64,000 nt of DNA. Source: AC-32 sp963754265. GTDB taxonomy: Bacteria; Actinomycetota; Thermoleophilia; Gaiellales; Gaiellaceae. Position 1 is the stretch's first letter, and every line of letters begins with the position of its first letter. Location of the stretch: NCBI GenBank assembly GCA_963754265.1, contig CAVWFB010000003.1, forward strand, positions 62,001 to 126,000, given 5' to 3'. The notes below the pieces were generated by a model. That model was not told the DNA's origin. It was given only the letters and a program-made list of their open reading frames with translations, and did not search any database. Positions 31,375 to 40,037 of this stretch are shown here, one piece after another. A program made the translations under genes and the position numbers.

Positions 31375-32709
31375 ATGCCGCCTCCCGTATACCGGGGACA
31401 TTTCGGCAAGCCGCAGGCCGAAAGGCTTCTTTGGCGTGCCGGCTTCGGCCCGCGCCCGGGAGAAGCGGAGAGACTCGCCCGGCTCGGCCTCGACGGTGCA
31501 GTTCGGTCGCTGACCCACCCGAAGCGCGAGCGGCTACGCGGCCCGAGGCCCCACGACGGCGACGGCCGAAGCCTCGCCCCTTACGACAGGTGGGGGCACG
31601 ACCAGCTCTGGTGGCTCGACCGCATGGTCCGGACGAGCCGCCCCCTCGTGGAGCGCATGGCCCTCGTCTGGCACGACTGGTTCGCGACCTCGCGCGAGGG
31701 CGTCGACTCGGCGCGCCTCATGCTCCGCCAGAACCAGCTCTTCCGGCGGCAAGGGCTCGGCTCCTTCTCCGAGCTGGTCGCTGCCGTGACCAAGGACCCG
31801 GCGATGCTGGTCTGGCTCTCGGGGACCGAGAACACGCGCTGGTCGCCCAACGAGAACTACGCGCGCGAGCTGATGGAGCTGTTCACGCTCGGTGCCGGCC
31901 GCGGCTATACGGAGCGCGACGTGCGTCAGCAGGCCCGGGCACTCACCGGCTGGCGCAACGACTGGAGCAGGAACCTCGGCCCGGTCCGCTTCCGCTTCGA
32001 CAAGGAGCGGCACGACACCGGCTTCAAGACCATCTTCGGACACCGCGGCCGGTACGACTGGCGCGACTCTGGCCGGCTCTGCGTCCATCACCGGCTGCAC
32101 CCTTCCTTCTTCGTGACGAAGCTCTGGAGCTACTTCGTCCCCGTGCCGCCGAAGGCCTCGACGAAGCGCTCGCTCGAGCGGCTCTACGTCCGCAGCGGCC
32201 ACGAGGTCCGCCCCGTCGTGGAAGCGATCCTCCGCCACCCCGCGCTGTACGAGGGGCCACGGATGGTGAAGCCGCCGGTGGTCTACCTCGCCGGGCTCCT
32301 GCGTTCGCTCAAGCGGGGCGTCGACACCGACTCGTGGACGTGGCTCCTCAGCCTCGCCGGCCAGCAGCTCTTCTACCCGCCGAACGTCGCGGGCTGGGAC
32401 GACACCCGCTGGCTGGACACCGCCACCTACCGGGCGCGGTGGATCATCGCTTCCTATGCGATCCGGCCACACGTCCTCGACAGCGGCAAGGCGAAGCTGC
32501 CGTACGACGCCAACAAGCTCCTCCGCCGCGCCGAGGCCTTCCTCGGCGAGCCCTCGCTGACCGCGCACACCCACGCGGAGCTGAAGCACTTCGCGAAGCG
32601 CGCGCTGTCCGACGCGCACTCCTCCTGGAAGAAGGAGCAGTACCCCGCGCTGGTCGAGAACGCACTTCGCCAGCTGCTCGCCTCCTCCCCCGACCTCCAG
32701 ACCTGCTGA
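31375..32709 (+). CDS. DUF1800 family protein
   Basis: A 444-residue protein with the typical opening AERLLWRAGFGP, then VWHDWFATSR, SPNENYARELMELFTLG, YTERDVRQQARALTGW and the late FYPPNVAGWDD. These segments define DUF1800. The gene is almost always paired with a DUF1501 gene, as here (TGATG overlap). No signal peptide is evident in this copy. The function is unknown; roles in extracellular polymer handling have been suggested for the pair. Confidence 0.9.
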   Translation: MPPPVYRGHFGKPQAERLLWRAGFGPRPGEAERLARLGLDGAVRSLTHPKRERLRGPRPHDGDGRSLAPYDRWGHDQLWWLDRMVRTSRPLVERMALVWHDWFATSREGVDSARLMLRQNQLFRRQGLGSFSELVAAVTKDPAMLVWLSGTENTRWSPNENYARELMELFTLGAGRGYTERDVRQQARALTGWRNDWSRNLGPVRFRFDKERHDTGFKTIFGHRGRYDWRDSGRLCVHHRLHPSFFVTKLWSYFVPVPPKASTKRSLERLYVRSGHEVRPVVEAILRHPALYEGPRMVKPPVVYLAGLLRSLKRGVDTDSWTWLLSLAGQQLFYPPNVAGWDDTRWLDTATYRARWIIASYAIRPHVLDSGKAKLPYDANKLLRRAEAFLGEPSLTAHTHAELKHFAKRALSDAHSSWKKEQYPALVENALRQLLASSPDLQTC

Positions 32710-34085
32710 TGGCCGACTCCTGCCACCACTGCGACGAGTTCTCCCGGGCCACGCTCGTCCGCAAGGCCGCCGCCGAGGCCGGGCGCGGGTTGCCGGCGAT
32801 CGAGCCGGGGATGCCGATGCCCGCGGGCACCGGGCTCGACCGGAGGACGTTCGTCACGGGAACGCTCGGGCTCGCGCTCTCCGTCTACGGGCTGGGCAAG
32901 CTCGGCCTCTTCGAGGAGGGCATCGCCCAGGCGGCCTCGGGGCCGGCGAAGCCCGTGCTCGTCTCCGTTTTCCTCCCGGGCGGCACGGACTCCCTCTCGG
33001 TTCTGTATCCCGCGCTCGACGATACGTACCGGAAGCTGCGCCCGAAGCTCGCGCTCGACGCCGCCGCCGGGCCCCAGTTCACCGAGGACACCCGGCTCTA
33101 CTGGCACCCCTCGCTGAAGCCGCTGGCCACGCTCCACGGAGAGAAGAAGGTCACCGTCCTGCCGGCGGTCGGCTACACGCACCCGGACCAGTCCCACTTC
33201 ACCTCGCGCCATTTCTGGGAGGTCGGCGCCACCGACGCGCGGCTGGCCAGCGGATGGATGGGCCGCTACCTCGATCGCGTCGGCAGCAAGGAGAATCCGC
33301 TCCAGGGGCTCTCGCTCGACTACCAGCTGCAGCCGTCGCTCGCCTCGACCAAGGTGCCGGTCGCCTCGCTGGCGTCGCCCAACGACTACACCTTCTGGGC
33401 GCCTGGAGTCTGGGGCGAGGTCGAGGACCGGATGCTCGCGGCGCTGAGACCGCTCGGAGCGCGCCGCTCCGATCCGATCCTGAACCAGGCGGCGAAAGCG
33501 GCGGCGCAATCCGACCGCCTGCGCAGGCAGCTCGCGCCCTTCGCGGCCGCAAGCGAGAAGGGATTCGGCAGCCCGGTGGCCTACCCCGACGTCGACGACG
33601 GCTTCCCGAAGCAGCTCGCAGGCCTCGCCGCGATGCTCGCCGCGAACCTCCCACTGCGCTGCATCGCCATCACCGCCCCCGGCGCGTACGACACCCATTC
33701 GGAGCAGCCGCAGGCGCTGGCGGAGGGCCTCGACGTCACGGCCCGGAGCCTCCTGGCCTTCCAGCGCGACCTCGAGGCGCGCGGTCTCGCCGACCGCGTG
33801 CTGACCCTCGTCTGGTCGGAGTTCGGACGCCGCGCGGAGGAGAACGGGAGCGACGGCACCGACCACGGCGCCGCCGGGAGCGCGTTCCTGATCGGCACCC
33901 GCGTACGGGGTCAGATGATCGGCGAGTTCCCCGGGCTGAAGAACCTGGACGAGGACGGCAACCTCCGTCCGACCTCCGACTTCCGCGGGCTCTACTCCGC
34001 GCTCCTCGAACAGTGGCTCGGCGCCGATGCCGGCGGGATCATCCCGAACGCGCGCTCGTTCGCGCGGCCGGCCCTGCTCGCATGA
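32709..34085 (+). CDS. DUF1501 family secreted protein
   Basis: A 458-residue partner of the DUF1800 protein. After a Cys/His-containing N-terminus comes a twin-arginine-like segment DRRTFVTGTLGLAL (about 44-57), so export by Tat is plausible. The domain belongs to the alkaline phosphatase/sulfatase-like fold and shows VFLPGGTDSLSVLYP, YTHPDQSHFTSRHFWE, YDTHSEQP, SEFGRRAEENGSDGTDHG and FLIGTRVRGQ. Metal-binding His and Asp residues appear preserved. Its stop overlaps the cupredoxin gene (ATGA). Confidence 0.9.
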   Translation: MADSCHHCDEFSRATLVRKAAAEAGRGLPAIEPGMPMPAGTGLDRRTFVTGTLGLALSVYGLGKLGLFEEGIAQAASGPAKPVLVSVFLPGGTDSLSVLYPALDDTYRKLRPKLALDAAAGPQFTEDTRLYWHPSLKPLATLHGEKKVTVLPAVGYTHPDQSHFTSRHFWEVGATDARLASGWMGRYLDRVGSKENPLQGLSLDYQLQPSLASTKVPVASLASPNDYTFWAPGVWGEVEDRMLAALRPLGARRSDPILNQAAKAAAQSDRLRRQLAPFAAASEKGFGSPVAYPDVDDGFPKQLAGLAAMLAANLPLRCIAITAPGAYDTHSEQPQALAEGLDVTARSLLAFQRDLEARGLADRVLTLVWSEFGRRAEENGSDGTDHGAAGSAFLIGTRVRGQMIGEFPGLKNLDEDGNLRPTSDFRGLYSALLEQWLGADAGGIIPNARSFARPALLA

Positions 34086-34423
34086 CGAAGCTGCTCGGCA
34101 CGATCGTGCTCGCCGCGGCGCTCGGCTGGCATCCCACCCCCGCCCGGCTCGGCGTGAGCGCGCAGGAGTTCCACCTCGTTCTCTCCAGGCCGTCGGTGAA
34201 GGCCGGGCGCGTCGAGATCGAGCTGCAGAACGACGGAGAAGACGTGCACGACCTCCGTTTCCGCCGGATCGGAGGCACCCGCACGTACTCGATGCCGATG
34301 ACGAAGCCCGGCCGCCACAGGACGATCGAGGTAGCGCTCCTGCCGGGTAGGTACCGCCTCTGGTGCTCGGTGGCCGATCACCGCTCGCTCGGCATGCAGG
34401 CCGTCTTGCGCGTGCGGCGCTGA
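34082..34423 (+). CDS. secreted cupredoxin-like copper protein
   Basis: A 113-residue protein with an N-terminal signal peptide (LLGTIVLAAALG). All four blue-copper ligands can be placed: His in EDVHDLRF, then Cys, His and Met in WCSVADHRSLGM (C-x4-H-x4-M), the plastocyanin/azurin spacing. It is translationally coupled to the DUF1501 gene, making a three-gene operon. Electron transfer or copper carriage outside the membrane is the likely role. Confidence 0.83.
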   Translation: MTKLLGTIVLAAALGWHPTPARLGVSAQEFHLVLSRPSVKAGRVEIELQNDGEDVHDLRFRRIGGTRTYSMPMTKPGRHRTIEVALLPGRYRLWCSVADHRSLGMQAVLRVRR

Positions 34424-34441
34424 GCGCGCCACAATTGCGGC

Positions 34442-35353
34442 ATGCGCGAGCCCGTCACCGTCGCGTGCGCCCAGCTCGAGCCGGTCGTCCTCGACCGCGA
34501 CGCGACGATCGAGAAGCTCGCCGCGGGCGCGGCCGAAGCGGCCGGTAAGGGTGCGCAGCTTGCCGTCTTCCCCGAGGCGTTCGTTCCCGCCTATCCCTCT
34601 TCCGTCTGGGCGAAGGCGCTCGCCGGCTGGTCCGACGACGGCGCCAAGGACGCGTTCGCGCTGTTCGCGCGCGAGGCGGTCGAGATCCCCGGGCCGGCCG
34701 AGCGGCAGCTGGGCGAGATCGCGCGCGAGCACGAGCTCTGGCTCGTCACCGGCGTGACGGAGCGTGACCCAGCGAGGCCGGGGACGCTCTACAACACCCT
34801 CCTCTACCACTCGCCCGAGGGAAAGCTCGCGCTGAAGCACCGCAAACTGGTGCCGACCAACCACGAGCGCCTCGTCTGGGGCCCGGGCGACGGCAGCGGG
34901 CTCGAGACGATCGAGACGCCGCTAGGGCGCATCGGCGGGCTCATCTGCTGGGAGAACTACATGCCGCTCGCCCGCTTCGCGCTGTACGAGTCCGGGGTCG
35001 AGCTCTACATCGCCTCGACCGCCGACGACGGCGATGCCTGGCAGTCCACGCTCGTCCACATCGCCCGCGAGTCACGCGCGTTCGTGATCGCGCCTTCCCA
35101 CTTCCAGCGGGCCTCGGCCTACCCGCCCGACTTCCCGCTGCGCTCGCTGCTGGACGGTGCGGATGTCATCGGCCGGGGCGGCAGCGCGATCCTCGGCCCG
35201 GACGGCTCGTACCTCGCAGGCCCGCTCTACGACGAGGAGGGCATCCTCTACGCCGAGCTCGAGCCGGCGCGCCTCGACGCCGAACGCCAGCGCTTCGACC
35301 CGGTCGGGCACTACCACCGCCCCGACGTGCTCCGGCTCGAGCGCCGCGCCTAG
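34442..35353 (+). CDS. nitrilase-type carbon-nitrogen hydrolase
   Basis: A 303-residue hydrolase with the catalytic triad of the superfamily: Glu in VFPEAFVPAYP (about residue 45), Lys in KHRKLVPTNHE (about 132) and Cys in GLICWENYMPLAR (about 166). The segment around the Cys (CWENYMPL) is that of true nitrilases and cyanide hydrolases rather than amidases. The substrate is probably a nitrile; no aldoxime dehydratase gene is near. It starts 18 bp after the cupredoxin gene but may have its own promoter. Confidence 0.88.
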   Translation: MREPVTVACAQLEPVVLDRDATIEKLAAGAAEAAGKGAQLAVFPEAFVPAYPSSVWAKALAGWSDDGAKDAFALFAREAVEIPGPAERQLGEIAREHELWLVTGVTERDPARPGTLYNTLLYHSPEGKLALKHRKLVPTNHERLVWGPGDGSGLETIETPLGRIGGLICWENYMPLARFALYESGVELYIASTADDGDAWQSTLVHIARESRAFVIAPSHFQRASAYPPDFPLRSLLDGADVIGRGGSAILGPDGSYLAGPLYDEEGILYAELEPARLDAERQRFDPVGHYHRPDVLRLERRA

Positions 35354-35359
35354 GGTCGT

Positions 35360-37327
35360 TCAGCCGACCGCCGAGCGCTCGGGCTCCCGCACCTCGCCCG
35401 GGCTCAGGTGCCGGCCGAAGAACTCGAGGATCGTCTCGAAGCGCATCTCCCTGTGGATCGGCGAGCCCGCGCGCGTCAGCTCGTGCGATTCGACCGGGAA
35501 GCGCACCAGCTCGACCTCCCGCCGCAGGATGCGCAGGATCCCGAAGAGATCCTCCGCGTTCCCGATCGGGCAGCGGAGATCGTCCTCCGAGTGCAGGATC
35601 AAGAGCGGCGTGGTGATGTTCGCCGCGTAGGTGGAAGGCGACAGCTTGAGGTAGGCCTCCGGGGCCTCGAACCAGTGAGCGCCGACGAAGCTCTTCGTCG
35701 CGTGGCTGATGTCGCTCGAGCCTCCCTCGAGCACGAAGTTGTTCACCGCCCGCTCGGAGCAGGCCGCGCGGAAGCGGTCGGTGTGCCCCACGATCCACGA
35801 GGTCATGTAGCCGCCGTACGAGCCCCCGAGCACGCCCAGGCGCTCGGGGTCGCAGAAGTCGAACCGCTGTAGCGCCTCGTCGACGACGGCCATCACGTCC
35901 TCGTAGTCGACGGTCCCCCAGCCGGGGCCGTCCTCGACCGGCCCGCGGATCGCCCTGCCCCACTCCTCGCTGTACCCCGACGAGCCCCGTGGGTTCGAGT
36001 AGACGACGACGTAGCCGGCTTCGGCATAGACCTGGAACTCGTCGAAGAACGTGTTCCCGTACTGCGAGAAGGGGCCGCCGTGGATGTTCAGCAGAACGGG
36101 GTAGCGGCGCGAGGGGTCGAACCCGAGCGGGCGCATCAGCCAGGCCTCGACCTCCGAGCCGTCGGCCGACACCGCCGTGAAGCGCTCCGGCTCGGAGAGC
36201 TCGCGCCCGCTCGTGAACGGCGCCGACACCTCGGTCAGCCGGGCCTCTCCCGCATAGAGCTCGGCGGGCACGGTCGGGAGCGAGGCGGCGTGCACGATCT
36301 GCCCCTCGACGCAGTCGAACCCGACGATGCTCAGCTCGCCGTCCACGACGGGCTCGGGCGCGGCGCTTCCGTCCGCGCGCACGCGGTAGAGCGTCCTGTT
36401 GCCGCCGTCCTCGAGCACGAACAGGAGCGAGTCCCCGTCCCAGACCGGCTCGCGGACCTCGGGATACGGAGCGCAGTTCCGGTCGAGCGCGGTGGTGAGA
36501 AGCCGAGCCTCGCCGGTCTCCGGGTCGAGCACGGCGATCTGGCCGTGGCGCGGGAAGTCGAAGTCGCCCTTCCCGAAGCGGCAGGCGATCGCGGACCCAT
36601 CCGGCGACCAGGAGGGCGCCTCGTACCACGCATCGCCCTTGGTCAGCGCCGCGGGCTCGCCACCCTCGGCGCCGACGACGTAGAGGTCGCGGAACATCTC
36701 GACGTCCCAGTCCTCTTGGCGCGCGGAGGCGAACACGAGGCGCCGGCCGTCCGGCGACCACTGCGGGCTCTGGTCCTCGTAGTCGCCGTGCGTGAGCTGC
36801 GTGGGCGGCGCCGAGCCATCGGCCGGAACCGTGAAGACGTGACGGCGGCGGTCTCCGATCCAGCCCTCGCTGTCGAGCTTGAACTGCAGCCGCGTGAACC
36901 GGCGGGGACGGCGGCGCCTGTCGTCCTCCTCGTCGTACTCGGGATCACGAACCCTCGACGTGAACGCGAGCCGCGTCCCGTCCGCCGACCAGACCGTTTC
37001 GGTCACGTCCTCGGGGAGATCGGTGAGCCGCCGCGCCTCGCCGCCCGCGGCGGGAATCACGTACAGCTGCTTCGTCTTGCCGTCCCGGTTCGACACGAAG
37101 GCCAGGCGGCTTCCGTCCGGGGACCAGCGAGGAGCGGCGTCCTGCTTGCCGCTCGCCGTGAACGGCTGCGCCGGCCCGGAGCCGTCGGCGGGGACGAGCC
37201 AGATCGAGCTCGAGTAGTCGTTCTCCTCGCGGTCGACGCTCCAGGCGACGAAGGCGACGGTCTTGCCGTCGGGCGCGATCCGGGGATCGGCGGCCCAGCG
37301 GAGCTCGTAGACGTCCTCGGGTCGCAT
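35360..37327 (-). CDS. S9 family prolyl oligopeptidase/acylaminoacyl peptidase
   Basis: The 655-residue protein has a seven-bladed beta-propeller with WD40/TolB-like repeats (repeated PxWSPDGxxLAF, residues about 1-390) and then an alpha/beta hydrolase domain. The triad is Ser in VLGGSYGGYMTSW, Asp in LHSEDDLRCP and His in PVESHELTRAG. Such enzymes trim short peptides in the cytoplasm. The ATG giving MRPEDVYEL is the family-like start; longer frames reach into the divergent formate dehydrogenase promoter. Confidence 0.92.
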   Translation of the reverse strand: MRPEDVYELRWAADPRIAPDGKTVAFVAWSVDREENDYSSSIWLVPADGSGPAQPFTASGKQDAAPRWSPDGSRLAFVSNRDGKTKQLYVIPAAGGEARRLTDLPEDVTETVWSADGTRLAFTSRVRDPEYDEEDDRRRRPRRFTRLQFKLDSEGWIGDRRRHVFTVPADGSAPPTQLTHGDYEDQSPQWSPDGRRLVFASARQEDWDVEMFRDLYVVGAEGGEPAALTKGDAWYEAPSWSPDGSAIACRFGKGDFDFPRHGQIAVLDPETGEARLLTTALDRNCAPYPEVREPVWDGDSLLFVLEDGGNRTLYRVRADGSAAPEPVVDGELSIVGFDCVEGQIVHAASLPTVPAELYAGEARLTEVSAPFTSGRELSEPERFTAVSADGSEVEAWLMRPLGFDPSRRYPVLLNIHGGPFSQYGNTFFDEFQVYAEAGYVVVYSNPRGSSGYSEEWGRAIRGPVEDGPGWGTVDYEDVMAVVDEALQRFDFCDPERLGVLGGSYGGYMTSWIVGHTDRFRAACSERAVNNFVLEGGSSDISHATKSFVGAHWFEAPEAYLKLSPSTYAANITTPLLILHSEDDLRCPIGNAEDLFGILRILRREVELVRFPVESHELTRAGSPIHREMRFETILEFFGRHLSPGEVREPERSAVG

Positions 37328-37449
37328 CGGCCCGCGAAGTAAACCAGCTTCGATCGAGCCGGCGTTTCCGCGCCGTGGGCCACTACGATCGACCGGACGT
37401 GCCCCGGCTCGACCTCGCAACGCCAACTCCGAGGGAGGAATAGAACCCG

Positions 37450-38652
37450 ATGGCGAACATCCTCTGCGTCCTCTACGACGATCCCGTCGGCGGCTATCCA
37501 CCGGAGTACGCGCGGGACGGGATCCCGAAGATCGGGGGCTATTACGACGGCCAGACCACGCCGACTCCAGAGGAGATCGACTTCACTCCGGGGGACCTGC
37601 TCGGAAGCGTCTCCGGCGAGCTCGGCCTACGGGGCTTCGTCGAGGAGCGCGGGCACGAGTTGACCGTGACGGCCGACAAGGACGGGCCCGAGTCCGCCTT
37701 CGAGCGTGAGCTTCCGTCCGCCGAGATCGTCATCTCGCAGCCGTTCTGGCCCGCGTACCTGACCGCCGAGCGGATCGCCAAGGCACGTGACCTCAAGCTC
37801 GCGATCACCGCCGGGATCGGCTCGGACCACGTCGATCTCCAGGCGGCGATCGACAGTGGGATCACCGTCGCCGAGGTCACCTACTGCAACAGCATCAGCG
37901 TCTCCGAGCACGTGGTCATGGCGATCCTGGCGCTCGTGCGCAACTACATCCCCTCCTACCACCGGGTCGTCGACGGGGGCTGGAACATCGCCGACTGCGT
38001 CTCCCGGTCGTACGACCTGGAAGGCATGCAGGTCGGAACAGTGGGAGCAGGCCGCATCGGCTCGGCGGTGATGCGGCGCCTGAAGCCGTTCGAGGTCGGA
38101 CTGCACTACACGGACCGGCACCGTCTCCCAGCGGAGACCGAGGCGGAGCTCGGGGTTACGCATCACCCGACCGTCGAGTCGCTCGTCGAGGTGTGCGACG
38201 TGGTCACGATCAACGCACCTCTCCATCCGGAGACGGAGCACCTCTTCGACGCCGAGCTAATCGGCCGGATGAAGCGCGGCGCCTATCTCGTCAACACCGC
38301 ACGCGGCAAGATCTGCGACCGCGACGCGGTTGCGGCCGCCTGCGAATCGGGACACCTGGCCGGATACGCTGGTGACGTCTGGTTCCCGCAGCCCGCGCCT
38401 GCCGATCACCCCTGGCGGACGATGGCGCATCACGGCATGACGCCGCACATCTCTGGCTCGAGCCTCTCCGCCCAGGCGCGGTACGCGGCCGGCACGCGGG
38501 AGATCCTCGAGTGCTGGTTCGACGGGCGGCCGATCCGAGAGGAGTACCTGATCGTCGACGCCGGCCGACTCGCCGGTGCGGGCGCCCACTCCTACAGCGC
38601 AGGTGATGCGACCGGCGGCTCCGAGGAGGCGACGAGGTTCACGGCGCGCTGA
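37450..38652 (+). CDS. NAD-dependent formate dehydrogenase
   Basis: A 400-residue D-2-hydroxyacid dehydrogenase-family enzyme that oxidises formate to CO2 with NAD. FDH-specific features are SQPFWPAYLT, TAGIGSDHVDL, NSISVSEHVVMAIL and the C-terminal MTPHISGSSLSAQARYAAGT with the catalytic His and the following Ser. The catalytic Arg is in VNTARGKICDRD and the Gln in FPQPAPADHPW. The coenzyme loop reads GTVGAGRIG. Its last 14 bases overlap the convergent S51 peptidase gene. A GGGAGG site precedes the ATG. Confidence 0.93.
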   Translation: MANILCVLYDDPVGGYPPEYARDGIPKIGGYYDGQTTPTPEEIDFTPGDLLGSVSGELGLRGFVEERGHELTVTADKDGPESAFERELPSAEIVISQPFWPAYLTAERIAKARDLKLAITAGIGSDHVDLQAAIDSGITVAEVTYCNSISVSEHVVMAILALVRNYIPSYHRVVDGGWNIADCVSRSYDLEGMQVGTVGAGRIGSAVMRRLKPFEVGLHYTDRHRLPAETEAELGVTHHPTVESLVEVCDVVTINAPLHPETEHLFDAELIGRMKRGAYLVNTARGKICDRDAVAAACESGHLAGYAGDVWFPQPAPADHPWRTMAHHGMTPHISGSSLSAQARYAAGTREILECWFDGRPIREEYLIVDAGRLAGAGAHSYSAGDATGGSEEATRFTAR

Positions 38653-39331
38653 GCAGCAGGCGCGGCTCGATCGGCTCTTCGCCGCTCGGGGTGACGCGGT
38701 AGGCGCGCGCGCCGGGGCGCACGCTGATCGTCTCCACGAGCTCCGGCCCCTCGAACCGCAGGGCAACGCAATCGTCGGCGGCCAGCCCGGACGGGAAACC
38801 GTCGGCCACGAGCTTCGAGTAGACGGGCCGCCGCTCGGGCTCGCCGTCGTAGTGCGGGCACGCGCTCCCGGGGAGGAAGCCGAGCCCGTCGCGCATCCCG
38901 TGCAGCTCGGGGCCGAACGAGTCCGTCACGGCCGCCTCGAACCAGCACAGCATCCCTGCGCTCCAGCCCGCGAGCACCACCCCCGCGTCCCACGCGTCGC
39001 GCAGGACCTCGTCGAAGCCGTGCGTGCGCCAGATAGCGAGCGCGTTCGCGGTGTTGCCGCCAGTGACGTAGATCGCGTCCTGCTCGAGCGCGAGCTGCCG
39101 CAGGTCGGAAGGCGGCCAGGGGAAGAAGGGCAGGTACGAGACCTGGGCGCGATCGCCGATCTGTGTGAAGAGCCGTAGCGTCGCCTCGAAGTCGTCGGCC
39201 ACGGCCGTCGGCACGACGAGAACGCGCGGTCGCTCGCGGCCCGTCAGTCCGAACACGTAGTCCTCGAGCCTGCGACGCTCGGCGTCGTCCCAGCTGAGGC
39301 CGCCCATCGCAACGATCGTCGGTTCTGCCAC
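38639..39331 (-). CDS. peptidase E-like (S51) protein
   Basis: A 230-residue protein of the class I glutamine amidotransferase-like S51 family. It opens with PTIVAMGGLSWDD, has YVTGGNTANALAIW and carries the nucleophile in VLAGWSAGMLCWFE, the GxSAG motif of dipeptidase E and cyanophycinase relatives. It probably cleaves Asp-Xaa dipeptides or similar compounds. Convergent with formate dehydrogenase and divergent from the LysE-type exporter. Confidence 0.85.
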   Translation of the reverse strand: MAEPTIVAMGGLSWDDAERRRLEDYVFGLTGRERPRVLVVPTAVADDFEATLRLFTQIGDRAQVSYLPFFPWPPSDLRQLALEQDAIYVTGGNTANALAIWRTHGFDEVLRDAWDAGVVLAGWSAGMLCWFEAAVTDSFGPELHGMRDGLGFLPGSACPHYDGEPERRPVYSKLVADGFPSGLAADDCVALRFEGPELVETISVRPGARAYRVTPSGEEPIEPRLLLSAP

Positions 39332-39354
39332 TGCGCGAACGGTATCGTCGCTGC

Positions 39355-39993
39355 ATGCTCGATCCGTCGCAGATGGCGCTCTTCGTCGGTGCGGCGCTCC
39401 TGCTCCTCGTCGTGCCGGGCCCGGCGGTGCTCTACATCGTCACGCAAAGCGTCTCGCACGGCCGCCGGGCGGGCCTGGCCTCGGTCGCCGGGATCACGAC
39501 CGGGACGCTCGTCCACATCGCCGCGGCGACGGTCGGGCTGTCGGCCCTGCTTGCCTCCTCCGCGGTTGCGTTCAACGTCGTCAAGTACCTCGGCGCGGCG
39601 TACCTGATCGTCGTCGGGATCCGTCGGTTGGCCGGTCTCGAGCGCCCGACACAGGACGGGGCGCCGAGAACGCGGAGCCACGCCAGCCTCTTCCGCCAGG
39701 GAATCGTCGTCAACGTGCTGAACCCGAAGACGGCGCTGTTCTTCCTCGCGTTCCTGCCCCAGTTCATCGATTCGGCGCAGGGCGCAGTCTGGGCGCAGAT
39801 CCTCGTCCTCGGCCTGATCTTCGCCTGCCTGGGGGCGCTCAGCGACGGCTGCTGGGCGCTCGTTGCAGGCACGCTCGGCGACCGCCTGCGCCGGAGCGCC
39901 CGCTTCCCGAAGATCCAGCGTTACGTCTCCGGCTCGGTGTTCGTGGGGCTCGGCGCGGTGGCCGCGCTGTCTGCGCCCGCGAAGCAGACCTAG
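39355..39993 (+). CDS. LysE/RhtB family amino-acid exporter
   Basis: A 212-residue membrane protein with about six helices and the family signature LLVVPGPAVLYIVTQSVSHG near the start, followed by YLGAAYLIVVGIR and the Asn-rich loop IVVNVLNPKTALFFLAFLPQF. RhtB-type proteins export homoserine, threonine or related amino acids. No regulator is adjacent. The substrate is not determined. Confidence 0.9.
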   Translation: MLDPSQMALFVGAALLLLVVPGPAVLYIVTQSVSHGRRAGLASVAGITTGTLVHIAAATVGLSALLASSAVAFNVVKYLGAAYLIVVGIRRLAGLERPTQDGAPRTRSHASLFRQGIVVNVLNPKTALFFLAFLPQFIDSAQGAVWAQILVLGLIFACLGALSDGCWALVAGTLGDRLRRSARFPKIQRYVSGSVFVGLGAVAALSAPAKQT

Positions 39994-40037
39994 GAGCGGC
40001 GCGCGCAACCCGCGGCGCGCGCTAGCCTCGCCTCGCG

